Positions 1 to 6,134 are shown, numbered from the stretch's first letter. The stretch is DNA of 6,743 nucleotides from Dehalococcoidales bacterium (GCA_023135135.1 JAGLTT010000040.1:1-6743); one strand, 5' to 3'. Made by a program: numbers and translations. The notes: generated from the letters alone by a model not told the origin.

Positions 1-1606
1 GCTCATAGTCAGCTACCATAAACTCCCCACCCCAGATATTGCCGTCAGTCCCGTAGCCGGTACCATCAAGGGCGACCCCGATGACGGGTGCGTCTATTCC
101 GTTATCGACTAGGCAGCTGACAATATGGGCGTGATGGTGCTGTACCGGAACGAGTTTTATACTATCTTTAGCCGCCAGCTCTTTGGCGTACTTTGTCGCC
201 AGATATTCGGGGTGAAGGTCATGGGCAATAATCTCCGGCTCTATGCGGAATAGCCTCTTGTAAAGCGCTATAGTATTTGTAAAATGTTCCATAGTTTCCA
301 GATTTTCCATATCGCCGATGTGCTGGCTTAAGAAGGCGAAATTATCCCGTGTCAGGCAGAAGGTGTTCTTCTCCTCGGCGCCGCAGCCCAGTATCTGCCG
401 GCTTTCGTACGGGAGGTGGATGGGATAGGGCGCGTAGCCGCGGGCGCGCCGCACGAAGCTGGGAATATCCCTCTCCACTATCATGACGCTGTCGTCGTAG
501 CGGGCGTAGATGTCCCGGTTGTGCATCAGGAAGTAATCGGCGATGCCGCCCAGCCTCCGCAGCGCTTCGTCGTTGTCACTGGCTATCGGCTCCTCGCTGA
601 TATTGCCGCTGGTCATCACCAGCGGCTTGCCCGTCTCCCGGAGCAGGAGGTGGTGCAGTGGGGTATAGGGGAGCATAACGCCGAGATAGTTCAGTCCGGG
701 CGCTACGGCTCTCGTAACTGTAGATTTGGACTTCCATTTCATCAGGACGATGGGACTGCCGGGAGAAATAAGCAGCTTCTCTTCCTCGATATTCATCTCG
801 CAGTGCCGTCTGGCTTCATCAAGCGATGCTACCATTATGGCCAGTGGCTTGGTAGGTCGATTCTTCCGCTGGCGTAGCCGGTTGACCGCCGTCTGGCTGG
901 TGGCGTCGCAGGCCAGCAGGAAGCCCCCCAGCCCCTTTACCGCCACTATTTTGCCCTCTTTCAGCAGTTCGCGCGTCCTGGCGATGATGTCGTCGCAGGA
1001 TACTTCGTTGCCCTTGGCGTCCGTCAGTTCCAGTCGCGGCCCGCACGCCGGGCAGGCGTTGGGCTGGGCGTGAAAACGGCGGTCGAGCGGGTCGTCGTAT
1101 TCCCTCTGGCATGCCGGGCACATCCGGAAAACCTTCATGGTCGTGTTGGGGCGGTCGTAAGGTATATCGTCGATTATCGTAAAGCGGGGGCCGCAGTTGG
1201 TGCAGTTGGTAAAAGGATAGCGGTAACGCCGGTCTTCGGGATTGAGGATTTCCCTCAGGCAGTCCGGGCAGGTGGCGATATCCGGGGAAACGAGCTGGTA
1301 CTTGCCCTCTTCGGCGATGCTGTGGCGGATTTCGAATTTCTTGTGATTCTCAGGCGTACCTGCCGTTACGGCGATATGGGTTACGCGGGATAACGGCGGC
1401 GCCTGTTTGCGTAGCCCCCGGAGGAATCGCTCGATGTCCCTGGTTTCCCCCTCCACCTCAATCCTGACATCCTCCGAGGTATTGCATACCCAGCCCCTGA
1501 GGTTGTGCCGGGTGGCGAGTTGATAGATGAACGGTCTGAAGCCGACGCCCTGCACCACCCCACGTACGCTGATGTTAACGAGACTGACAGCCGGTGATTT
1601 TGCCAT
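1..1606 (-). CDS. hypF: Carbamoyltransferase HypF, N-terminal 535 residues (3' end outside window)
   Basis: HypF uses carbamoyl phosphate and ATP to carbamoylate the C-terminal cysteine of HypE, the first step towards the cyanide ligands of the [NiFe]-hydrogenase iron; it acts in the cytoplasm. I translated the minus strand from ATG at 1606 and found no stop down to base 2. Domains in order: acylphosphatase (about residues 8-95, VQGVGFRPF with R24, then N42); two zinc fingers of exact CX2CX18CX2C form (C113, C116, C135, C138 and C163, C166, C185, C188); a YrdC-like domain (about 203-395, with K248, R250 and the S333-G-N335 motif); and the start of the Kae1-like domain (from about 404, with HHHAH at 490-494 and DGTGYG at 514-519). 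The family is about 750-770 residues, so roughly 70% is present. It starts one base after the hypB stop. Its ribosome site is only a weak AAAGG. Identity is secure; nothing appears missing or frameshifted in the visible part. Confidence 0.96.
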   Translation of the reverse strand, partial: MAKSPAVSLVNISVRGVVQGVGFRPFIYQLATRHNLRGWVCNTSEDVRIEVEGETRDIERFLRGLRKQAPPLSRVTHIAVTAGTPENHKKFEIRHSIAEEGKYQLVSPDIATCPDCLREILNPEDRRYRYPFTNCTNCGPRFTIIDDIPYDRPNTTMKVFRMCPACQREYDDPLDRRFHAQPNACPACGPRLELTDAKGNEVSCDDIIARTRELLKEGKIVAVKGLGGFLLACDATSQTAVNRLRQRKNRPTKPLAIMVASLDEARRHCEMNIEEEKLLISPGSPIVLMKWKSKSTVTRAVAPGLNYLGVMLPYTPLHHLLLRETGKPLVMTSGNISEEPIASDNDEALRRLGGIADYFLMHNRDIYARYDDSVMIVERDIPSFVRRARGYAPYPIHLPYESRQILGCGAEEKNTFCLTRDNFAFLSQHIGDMENLETMEHFTNTIALYKRLFRIEPEIIAHDLHPEYLATKYAKELAAKDSIKLVPVQHHHAHIVSCLVDNGIDAPVIGVALDGTGYGTDGNIWGGEFMVADYE

Positions 1607-1607
1607 G

Positions 1608-2276
1608 CTACCTTTTTTTCTTGCCTTTTACGGCGGATTCCAGCCAGTCGAGCCAGGCCTCCATCCCCTCGCCGGTCTTGCAGGAAACGGGGAAGAGAAT
1701 GACATCGGGATTCAGCCCGGTAACTGTTTTCTTAAAGCCGTCGACGTTAAAGTCGAGGTGAGGCTGGAGGTCTATTTTATTCAGGAGCACCACGTCGCTG
1801 TCGGCGAACATGGCCGGGTATTTGTACGGTTTATCGTCGCCCTCGGGCATGCTGGAAATCATCACGCGCTTGTCCTCCCCCAGCAAAAAGGCGTTCGGGC
1901 AAATCAGGTTGCCCACGTTTTCGATGAACAGCAAATCGGCTTTTTCCAGGGGCAGGCCGTTCAGGGCGCTTTCGACCATGTTGGCGTCAAGGTGGCAGCC
2001 GCCGGCGGTATTGATTTGAACGACGGGTATGCCCATCTCATTGATTTTATCGGCGTCCATGCTGGAAGCCACATCTCCTTCTATGACCGCCATCCGTGCT
2101 TTCTCTTTCAGGCTTTTTATCGTGCTCATGATGAGGCTGGTCTTGCCCGCGCCCGGTGACGACATTATATTTATCGTCAGGATGCCGTAACCGTCCAGTC
2201 GGCTCTTGTTGGCCTTGGCTTTTTCTTCGTTGGCGCCGAGGATATCCTCGCCCACGGTTATCACTTTTACTGTCAT
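1608..2276 (-). CDS. hypB: Hydrogenase maturation GTPase HypB
   Basis: HypB is a SIMIBI-class G3E GTPase that works with HypA to insert nickel into the hydrogenase large subunit; the same pair can serve other nickel enzymes. At 222 residues it shows the P-loop SSPGAGKTS (39-47, K45), an Asp/Glu-rich switch region (EGDVAS, 66-71), the metal-site Cys-His pair in GGCHLDA (C94, H95), ENVGNLICP with C126, and the guanine-specificity motif NKID (166-169). The N-terminal CXXCGC nickel motif of Escherichia coli HypB and the histidine-rich stretch of some homologues are both absent, so only the G-domain metal site remains. The tail is Lys-rich (GKKKR). Its ATG follows the hypA TAA directly, and GAGGTG inside the end of hypA (2288-2283, six bases from the ATG) supplies a good ribosome site. 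Translation is therefore probably coupled to hypA. Confidence 0.97.
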   Translation of the reverse strand: MTVKVITVGEDILGANEEKAKANKSRLDGYGILTINIMSSPGAGKTSLIMSTIKSLKEKARMAVIEGDVASSMDADKINEMGIPVVQINTAGGCHLDANMVESALNGLPLEKADLLFIENVGNLICPNAFLLGEDKRVMISSMPEGDDKPYKYPAMFADSDVVLLNKIDLQPHLDFNVDGFKKTVTGLNPDVILFPVSCKTGEGMEAWLDWLESAVKGKKKR

Positions 2277-2618
2277 TTACTCCACCTCGATACTTTCCAT
2301 ATGGCATTCCCGCCCCGAAACTATCTCGATGCTCGTCTCCTTGCATTCGGGGCAGGCCCAGTTATGGTCGCCGGGAGTGAAGACGTTATCACATTTGTGG
2401 CAGCGTACGGTAGTCGGCTTTGTTTCGAAAGAAAGCTCGGCGCCGCTGGCGATGGTGCCCTTGCTGATGGCGTCGAAGTAGAACTGAACGCACTCGCTCA
2501 CGACACCTGATAACTCGCCTACCACCAGGTTAATGCGGGTAATCCTGCCGGCGCTGGCTTCATTTGCCTTTTCCAGCGCCAGGGACAACATGCTCTCCGT
2601 AATACTGAATTCATGCAT
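2277..2618 (-). CDS. hypA: Hydrogenase nickel incorporation protein HypA
   Basis: HypA is a small nickel metallochaperone that binds HypB and delivers nickel to the hydrogenase large subunit. The 113-residue product has the usual family length. It starts with the obligatory Met-His-Glu, whose H2 and N-terminus make the nickel site; this fixes the start at 2618. The conserved N-terminal helix (SITESML) and VVGELSGV segment follow. A structural zinc site is formed by C73, C76, C89 and C92 (CX2C-X12-CX2C). The gene is first in the hypA-hypB-hypF operon, with a sigma-70-type promoter about 45 bases upstream. No clear Shine-Dalgarno sequence precedes the ATG (the upstream bases read CACCCGTAACAAA), which is odd beside the strong sites of its neighbours. 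Confidence 0.97.
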   Translation of the reverse strand: MHEFSITESMLSLALEKANEASAGRITRINLVVGELSGVVSECVQFYFDAISKGTIASGAELSFETKPTTVRCHKCDNVFTPGDHNWACPECKETSIEIVSGRECHMESIEVE

Positions 2619-2662
2619 TTTGTTACGGGTGCTGCTAAAGTGGGACAGGGTGCACTATTATC

Positions 2663-2691
2663 ATTATAGTCCAGTGAGCGTGAGGGGGCAA
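2663..2691 (-). promoter_or_regulatory. Predicted sigma-70-type promoter of the hypABF operon
   Basis: On the minus strand the -35 box TTGCCC (2691-2686) and a perfect -10 box TATAAT (2668-2663) are separated by exactly 17 bases. Transcription should begin near 2656, leaving a leader of about 37 bases before hypA. The -35 box matches consensus at four of six positions. I saw no sigma-54 type -24/-12 element. Sequence match only; no expression evidence. Confidence 0.6.
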
Positions 2692-2847
2692 ATGGGGGTT
2701 TCATATAAGCAATGGCTTTGTCTATTTTTAAAACGCCTATGAATTGTGCAGGTTCCATATAAAGAAACAGCTCCCTGCTTTCACAAGGAGCCGTTGAGCC
2801 AATGCTACTCACACTGGCGCTGTAACACTAAATATTATAACATATTC

Positions 2848-2862
2848 ATTGAAAAAGTCAAT
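2848..2862. repeat. Short inverted repeat ATTGA-N5-TCAAT upstream of the NYN gene
   Basis: ATTGA at 2848-2852 is mirrored by TCAAT at 2858-2862 around AAAAG, ending 27 bases before the NYN start codon. It could be a dimeric repressor site or a small mRNA hairpin. The arms resemble FNR/CRP half-sites, but the spacing is one base shorter than the FNR consensus. In AT-rich DNA such a repeat can also arise by chance. Confidence 0.3.
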
Positions 2863-2875
2863 AGGATATTTGTAC

Positions 2876-2882
2876 GGAGGAG
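2876..2882 (+). promoter_or_regulatory. Strong ribosome binding site that sets the NYN start
   Basis: GGAGGAG ends seven bases before ATG 2890 and is nearly a perfect anti-16S match. It decides the start: the reading frame stays open upstream to a GTG at 2746, but those 48 codons are not protein-like and have no comparable ribosome site. Confidence 0.85.
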
Positions 2883-2889
2883 ATTTAAG

Positions 2890-3507
2890 ATGGTAAAAGT
2901 TATTGTTTATGTAGATGGTTTTAACCTTTATTTCGGTTTGAGAGAATCGGGATTTAAAAAATATTATTGGTTGAATATTCGTTTACTAGCTGAGAAACTA
3001 CTTATGTTTAATCAAGAATTGGTATTCACGAAGTATTTCACCGCCAGAATTACAGACGACCCAGAGAAAGAAAAGCGACAAGCAACATATATTGAAGCAC
3101 TTGAAACATTGCGAGATTACAATGATTTTGAGATATATTATGGACATTATCGTAAAGATCCTTTTAAATGTCCTAGATGCAGGCAAGTGTATAAAGTGCC
3201 GCATGAGAAAAAGACAGACGTTAACATTGCCACAGAAATGCTTCTTGATGCTTTTAGCGATAAATTTGAAAAAGCATTATTAATATCTGCAGATAGTGAC
3301 TTAGTCCCACCCATTGAGGCAATAAAAAATAAATACCCTGATAAAGATGTCATTGTCGCTTTCCCTCCTAGGCGATATTCCACAGAACTAGAAAATGTAA
3401 CAACTAGTTTCCATATTAATCGAGCTAATCTTGCACAAAGCCAATTCCCTGAAACAATTACAAAGTCAGATGGTTTTATTCTTCAAAGACCTGCAGAATG
3501 GTCATAA
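2890..3507 (+). CDS. NYN domain (PIN-like) protein, putative metal-dependent RNase
   Basis: The 205-residue product belongs to the NYN/LabA-like branch of the PIN nuclease fold. Visible acidic motifs are VYVDGFNLY (D9, N12), KKTDVNIATEMLLDAF (D110, D120) and ISADSDLVPP (D135, D137); together they form the expected Mg-binding centre. A CPRC pair (C94, C97) followed by H105 sits before the second motif and may bind zinc, although only two cysteines are seen. The C-terminal AFPPRRYS (157-164) and SQFPETI...QRPAEW segments match what I recall of full-length members, so the gene looks intact. It is a cytosolic protein with no signal peptide or membrane segment. It stands alone, divergent from hypA and upstream of rpsO on the same strand, and is much more AT-rich than its neighbours, suggesting transfer. 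The substrate is unknown: RNA cleavage is inferred from the fold, and a defence or toxin role is possible but unsupported by neighbours. Confidence 0.88.
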   Translation: MVKVIVYVDGFNLYFGLRESGFKKYYWLNIRLLAEKLLMFNQELVFTKYFTARITDDPEKEKRQATYIEALETLRDYNDFEIYYGHYRKDPFKCPRCRQVYKVPHEKKTDVNIATEMLLDAFSDKFEKALLISADSDLVPPIEAIKNKYPDKDVIVAFPPRRYSTELENVTTSFHINRANLAQSQFPETITKSDGFILQRPAEWS

Positions 3508-3546
3508 TCAATTATTTGTTGTTTCACAATTTTACATCAAGCTCAA

Positions 3547-3575
3547 TTTACTTCCGCCCCCTTCTGTGCTATAAT
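3547..3575 (+). promoter_or_regulatory. Predicted sigma-70-type promoter of rpsO-pnp-dapB
   Basis: The -35 box TTTACT (3547-3552, four of six consensus bases) and a perfect -10 box TATAAT (3570-3575) are 17 bases apart. A TG at 3567-3568 gives an extended -10 element. Transcription should start near 3582, giving a leader of about 34 bases. This fits a strong promoter for a ribosomal protein gene. Confidence 0.65.
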
Positions 3576-3601
3576 TTGCCTTGAAACTAATAATAAAAAG
3601 T

Positions 3602-3609
3602 GGAAGAGG
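3602..3609 (+). promoter_or_regulatory. Ribosome binding site of rpsO
   Basis: The purine-rich GGAAGAGG ends six bases before the TTG at 3616. It supports the TTG as the true start, since no in-frame ATG or GTG lies near the expected N-terminus. Confidence 0.7.
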
Positions 3610-3615
3610 AAAACT

Positions 3616-3879
3616 TTGGACAAAGAAAAAAAGACCGAGATTATCGGCACATATCAGGCTCGTGAAGGCGATACCGGCTCGACCGAGGTACAGGTAGCGC
3701 TGCTTACCGAGCGAATAAATCAGTTAACAACACACATGACAGCCAACCGTCATGACTATCATACCCAGCGGGGCTTGCTCAAGCTTGTAGGGCAGAGGCG
3801 AAGGCTTTTAGCTTATCTCAGCCGGGAGGACGTAGGGCGGTATAATCAACTTATCAAGAGGCTGGGGCTGCGTAAGTAA
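3616..3879 (+). CDS. rpsO: Small-subunit ribosomal protein S15
   Basis: S15 is a primary 16S rRNA-binding protein that nucleates assembly of the central (platform) domain of the 30S subunit and contacts 23S rRNA in a subunit bridge. The 87-residue product has the usual family length and the expected motifs: EKKTEII near the start, [20 protein letters not shown] (residues about 19-38), the [23 protein letters not shown] core (about 46-68) and the terminal [13 protein letters not shown]. It starts at TTG. It has its own promoter and is followed after 26 bases by pnp, the arrangement found in many bacteria. In E. coli S15 represses its own translation through a leader pseudoknot; no such structure is obvious in the short leader here. 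Identity is certain. Confidence 0.98.
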   Translation: MDKEKKTEIIGTYQAREGDTGSTEVQVALLTERINQLTTHMTANRHDYHTQRGLLKLVGQRRRLLAYLSREDVGRYNQLIKRLGLRK

Positions 3880-3891
3880 AGCCTTTTGGAT

Positions 3892-3898
3892 GGAGGAG
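3892..3898 (+). promoter_or_regulatory. Ribosome binding site that sets the pnp TTG start
   Basis: GGAGGAG ends seven bases before TTG 3906, within the 26-base rpsO-pnp gap. The first in-frame ATG is codon 43, inside the conserved first RNase PH domain, so the TTG must be the start. Confidence 0.85.
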
Positions 3899-3905
3899 TA
3901 ATTAA

Positions 3906-6134
3906 TTGGAACCACAATCTTTTCGTTGCGACATTGGTGGTCGTGACCTCACTATCGAAACGGGCAAGCTCGCCCGGCAGGCCGATGCGGCGGTAACCAT
4001 CCGCTACGGCGAAACAGTCATCCTGGTGACGATGTGCTTCAACAGGCAAAACAGGGAAGGGGTCGATTTTCTGCCCCTGACCATCGACTATGAAGAACGA
4101 TTGTACGCCGCCGGTAAAATACCCGGCGGTTTTATCAGGAGGGAGGGGCGTCCCAGCGAGGCGGCTACACTGGCCTGCCGGCAGACGGACCGCCCCATAC
4201 GCCCGCTGCTCCCCAAGACCTGGCACAGCGATATCCAGATAATCACCACCGTGCTTTCGGCCGACCTGGAGAATGACCCGGATATACTTTCGGTTATCGG
4301 CGCTTCGGTGTGCCTGGCGCTCTCCGAGATACCCTTTAACGGGCCGGTGGGCGCCGTTAACGTCGGCTATATTAACGGCGAATTTGTGTTGAATCCCAGG
4401 ATGGCCCAGCTGGAAGAAAGCCAGTTGGACCTCGTCGTCGTCAGCACCAGGGACAAGGTTATCATGGTGGAAGCGGGGGCCAAGGAAATCTCCGAGGACA
4501 TCATTCTTCAGGCGGTTAAAATGGCTCACGAGGCTAATCAGGGTATCATTGAAATCCAGGAGCAGCTTCAGAAAGCGGTGGGTAAGCCCAAGCTGTCTGT
4601 CCCCGGGGAAGAAGCGAACGCAGAGGCGGTCGCGGCGGTTGCCGCATTTGCCGACGATAAAATTTCGCAGGCTCTTGATATTGCGGACAAGACACAGCGC
4701 GAACAGGCGCTGGATAAACTGAAAGCTGAGCTTCTGGAGAAATTCGCCGAAACCTATCAGGAGAAGGAAATCCTGGAAGCTCTTGATGTCAGACATAAAT
4801 ACGTGCTCAGAACGCGGATACTGGATAAGCAGCAGCGTATCGGCGGACGCGGCATTACCGAAATCCGACAGATAAGCTGTGAAGTAGGACTGCTGCCGCG
4901 CACCCACGGCTCCGGTCTGTTCAACAGGGGCATGACCCAGGTACTGTCCATTACCACGCTGGGCTCCACCCGCAAGGAGCAGATGCTCGACGGCCTGGGG
5001 ATAGAGGAAAGCAAACGCTTTATGCACCACTATAATTTCCCCGGGTTCTCCAACGGCGAGGTAAGGCGTGTCGGCTCCACCAGTCGCCGCGAGATAGGGC
5101 ACGGCGCCCTGGCCGAGAGGGCTTTAATTCCTGTGCTGCCCGCTGATGAGGATTTCCCCTATGCCATACGCCTTGTCTCGGAAGTCCTGAGTTCTAACGG
5201 AAGTACCTCTATGGCCAGTGTCTGCGCCGGCAGCCTTTCGCTGATGGATGCAGGCATTCCGGTAAAGAAGGCCGTGGCAGGTATTGCCATGGGACTGATT
5301 ACCGGTGATGACGGTAAATTTGTGGTCTTGACCGACCTTGAAGGACAGGAAGACTTTAACGGCGATATGGACTTCAAAATAGCCGGCACCCGCGACGGCA
5401 TTACCGCGATTCAGATGGATACCAAGCTTAAAGGCTTGAGTCTTGAGATTGTCGAGAAGACGCTGGCACAGGCTAAGGAAGGGCGATTGTTTATTCTCGA
5501 CAAGATGGCGCAGGCTATTGACGCCAGCCGACCGGATGTCAGTCCCTACGCGCCGAGGATGACCAAGATAAAAATCGACCCCAGTAAAATCGGGGCCGTT
5601 ATCGGCACCGGCGGTAAGACCATCAGGTCCATCATCGAGGAGACCAAGACGACCATCGACGTTACCGACGACGGCACCGTGGTTATCGGCTCGCCGGACA
5701 TGGAAGCCACTCAAAAAGCCATCAACATCATTGAGGGGCTGACCCGCGAAGCGGAAGTCGGTAATATTTTCACCGGAAAGGTGTCGCGTATCCTGACCTT
5801 CGGCGCCATGGTGGAGGTTCTCCCCGGCAAGGAAGGGCTGGTGCATATCAGCGAGCTGGCGGACTATCGCGTGGGCAAGGTTGAAGACGAGGTTAAAATC
5901 GGCGATGAAGTTACCGTTAAGGTAATCGCCATCGATAATATGGGAAGGCTGAACCTGTCCCGGCGCGCCGTCTTTGAGGATGATACGGAAAAAGCTGCCG
6001 CCCGTGAAGGCGCGCGTCAGGAAAGGCGCGGCGGCTCCGGTGGTTTTCAGAATAATCGACCGCGCTATTCCGGCGGCGACCGCCAGCAGAGACCGAACAG
6101 CGGCCCTTCGCGCCCTCCTTATAATCGCCCCTAA
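3906..6134 (+). CDS. pnp: Polyribonucleotide nucleotidyltransferase (PNPase)
   Basis: PNPase degrades RNA from the 3' end with phosphate, releasing nucleoside diphosphates, and can add 3' tails in reverse; it acts as a trimer in the cytoplasm. The 742 residues contain the first RNase PH domain (about 10-140, with the RNA-contacting GGFIRREGRPSE at 74-85), an all-helical linker (about 235-305), the catalytic second RNase PH domain (about 315-540), a KH domain (about 552-611, GTGG loop at 567-570) and an S1 domain (about 617-688). Catalytic residues align with E. coli: S433-T-S435 in the phosphate site and D483, D489 and K491 at the metal site. The last 40 or so residues are a disordered Arg/Gly/Pro/Asn/Gln-rich tail. 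The length is slightly above the usual 700-710. Co-transcription with rpsO is likely: the gap is 26 bases and holds no terminator. Confidence 0.98.
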   Translation: MEPQSFRCDIGGRDLTIETGKLARQADAAVTIRYGETVILVTMCFNRQNREGVDFLPLTIDYEERLYAAGKIPGGFIRREGRPSEAATLACRQTDRPIRPLLPKTWHSDIQIITTVLSADLENDPDILSVIGASVCLALSEIPFNGPVGAVNVGYINGEFVLNPRMAQLEESQLDLVVVSTRDKVIMVEAGAKEISEDIILQAVKMAHEANQGIIEIQEQLQKAVGKPKLSVPGEEANAEAVAAVAAFADDKISQALDIADKTQREQALDKLKAELLEKFAETYQEKEILEALDVRHKYVLRTRILDKQQRIGGRGITEIRQISCEVGLLPRTHGSGLFNRGMTQVLSITTLGSTRKEQMLDGLGIEESKRFMHHYNFPGFSNGEVRRVGSTSRREIGHGALAERALIPVLPADEDFPYAIRLVSEVLSSNGSTSMASVCAGSLSLMDAGIPVKKAVAGIAMGLITGDDGKFVVLTDLEGQEDFNGDMDFKIAGTRDGITAIQMDTKLKGLSLEIVEKTLAQAKEGRLFILDKMAQAIDASRPDVSPYAPRMTKIKIDPSKIGAVIGTGGKTIRSIIEETKTTIDVTDDGTVVIGSPDMEATQKAINIIEGLTREAEVGNIFTGKVSRILTFGAMVEVLPGKEGLVHISELADYRVGKVEDEVKIGDEVTVKVIAIDNMGRLNLSRRAVFEDDTEKAAAREGARQERRGGSGGFQNNRPRYSGGDRQQRPNSGPSRPPYNRP
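4108..4133 (+). other. Terminator-like hairpin inside pnp
   Basis: CCGCCGG (4108-4114) pairs perfectly with CCGGCGG (4123-4129) around an 8-base loop and is followed at once by TTTT (4130-4133). In form this is a short intrinsic terminator, but it lies about 200 bases into pnp and encodes the conserved AAGKIPGGF segment, so it may simply follow from the protein sequence and GC-rich codons. Confidence 0.3.

Larger units (their letters stand above)
2692..2889. other. Divergent intergenic region between the hyp promoter and the NYN gene
   Basis: This region separates the leftward hyp operon from the rightward NYN gene and grows AT-rich towards the NYN gene. It contains a weak hairpin (GCTCC 2770-2774 pairing with GGAGC 2787-2791, 12-base loop, no T-run), an inverted repeat at 2848-2862, and AT-rich stretches such as TATAAC at 2836-2841 that could be the -10 box for the NYN gene, but without a good -35 box. 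No RNA gene or further coding sequence is supported. Confidence 0.5.
3508..3615 (+). other. Intergenic region with the rpsO promoter and leader
   Basis: These 108 bases after the NYN stop are AT-rich up to about 3550, then hold the rpsO promoter and a leader of about 34 bases. No convincing terminator for the NYN gene was found: the only pairing is TTGT with ACAA around 3517-3529, too weak to count. Some NYN-initiated transcription could therefore read into rpsO. Confidence 0.5.

Noticed and set aside
416..877. Plus-strand open frame of 153 codons within hypF
   Set aside because: hypF is intact on the other strand with all family motifs through this stretch; the plus-strand peptide has no recognisable features.
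2698..2763. Imperfect direct repeat: GTTTCATATAAG (2698-2709) and GTTCCATATAAA (2752-2763), 10 of 12 identical
   Set aside because: Short, imperfect and AT-rich; only two copies, with no link to a known element.
2519..2812. 97-codon minus-strand open frame overlapping the start of hypA
   Set aside because: It covers the hyp promoter and overlaps hypA in another frame; no motif or ribosome site was found.
2768..2822. T-box or other riboswitch upstream of the NYN gene
   Set aside because: A short hairpin exists, but no conserved T-box sequence, specifier stem or terminator could be identified.
2848..2862. FNR/CRP binding site
   Set aside because: The arms TTGA and TCAA are five bases apart instead of the six needed for the TTGAT-N4-ATCAA consensus, so only an undefined inverted repeat is kept.
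2746..2889. 48-codon N-terminal extension of the NYN protein from a GTG
   Set aside because: The peptide is not family-like and the strong GGAGGAG site before ATG 2890 marks the start; the IVYVDGFN strand normally begins within a few residues of the N-terminus.
3511..3535. Intrinsic terminator after the NYN gene
   Set aside because: Only a four-base AT-rich pairing precedes the TTTT, too weak to act as a terminator stem.
3846..5102. Long open frame of 418 codons on the minus strand opposite pnp
   Set aside because: It lies antisense to clearly conserved pnp codons, its translation matches no known family, and it reflects the GC-rich codon pattern of pnp.
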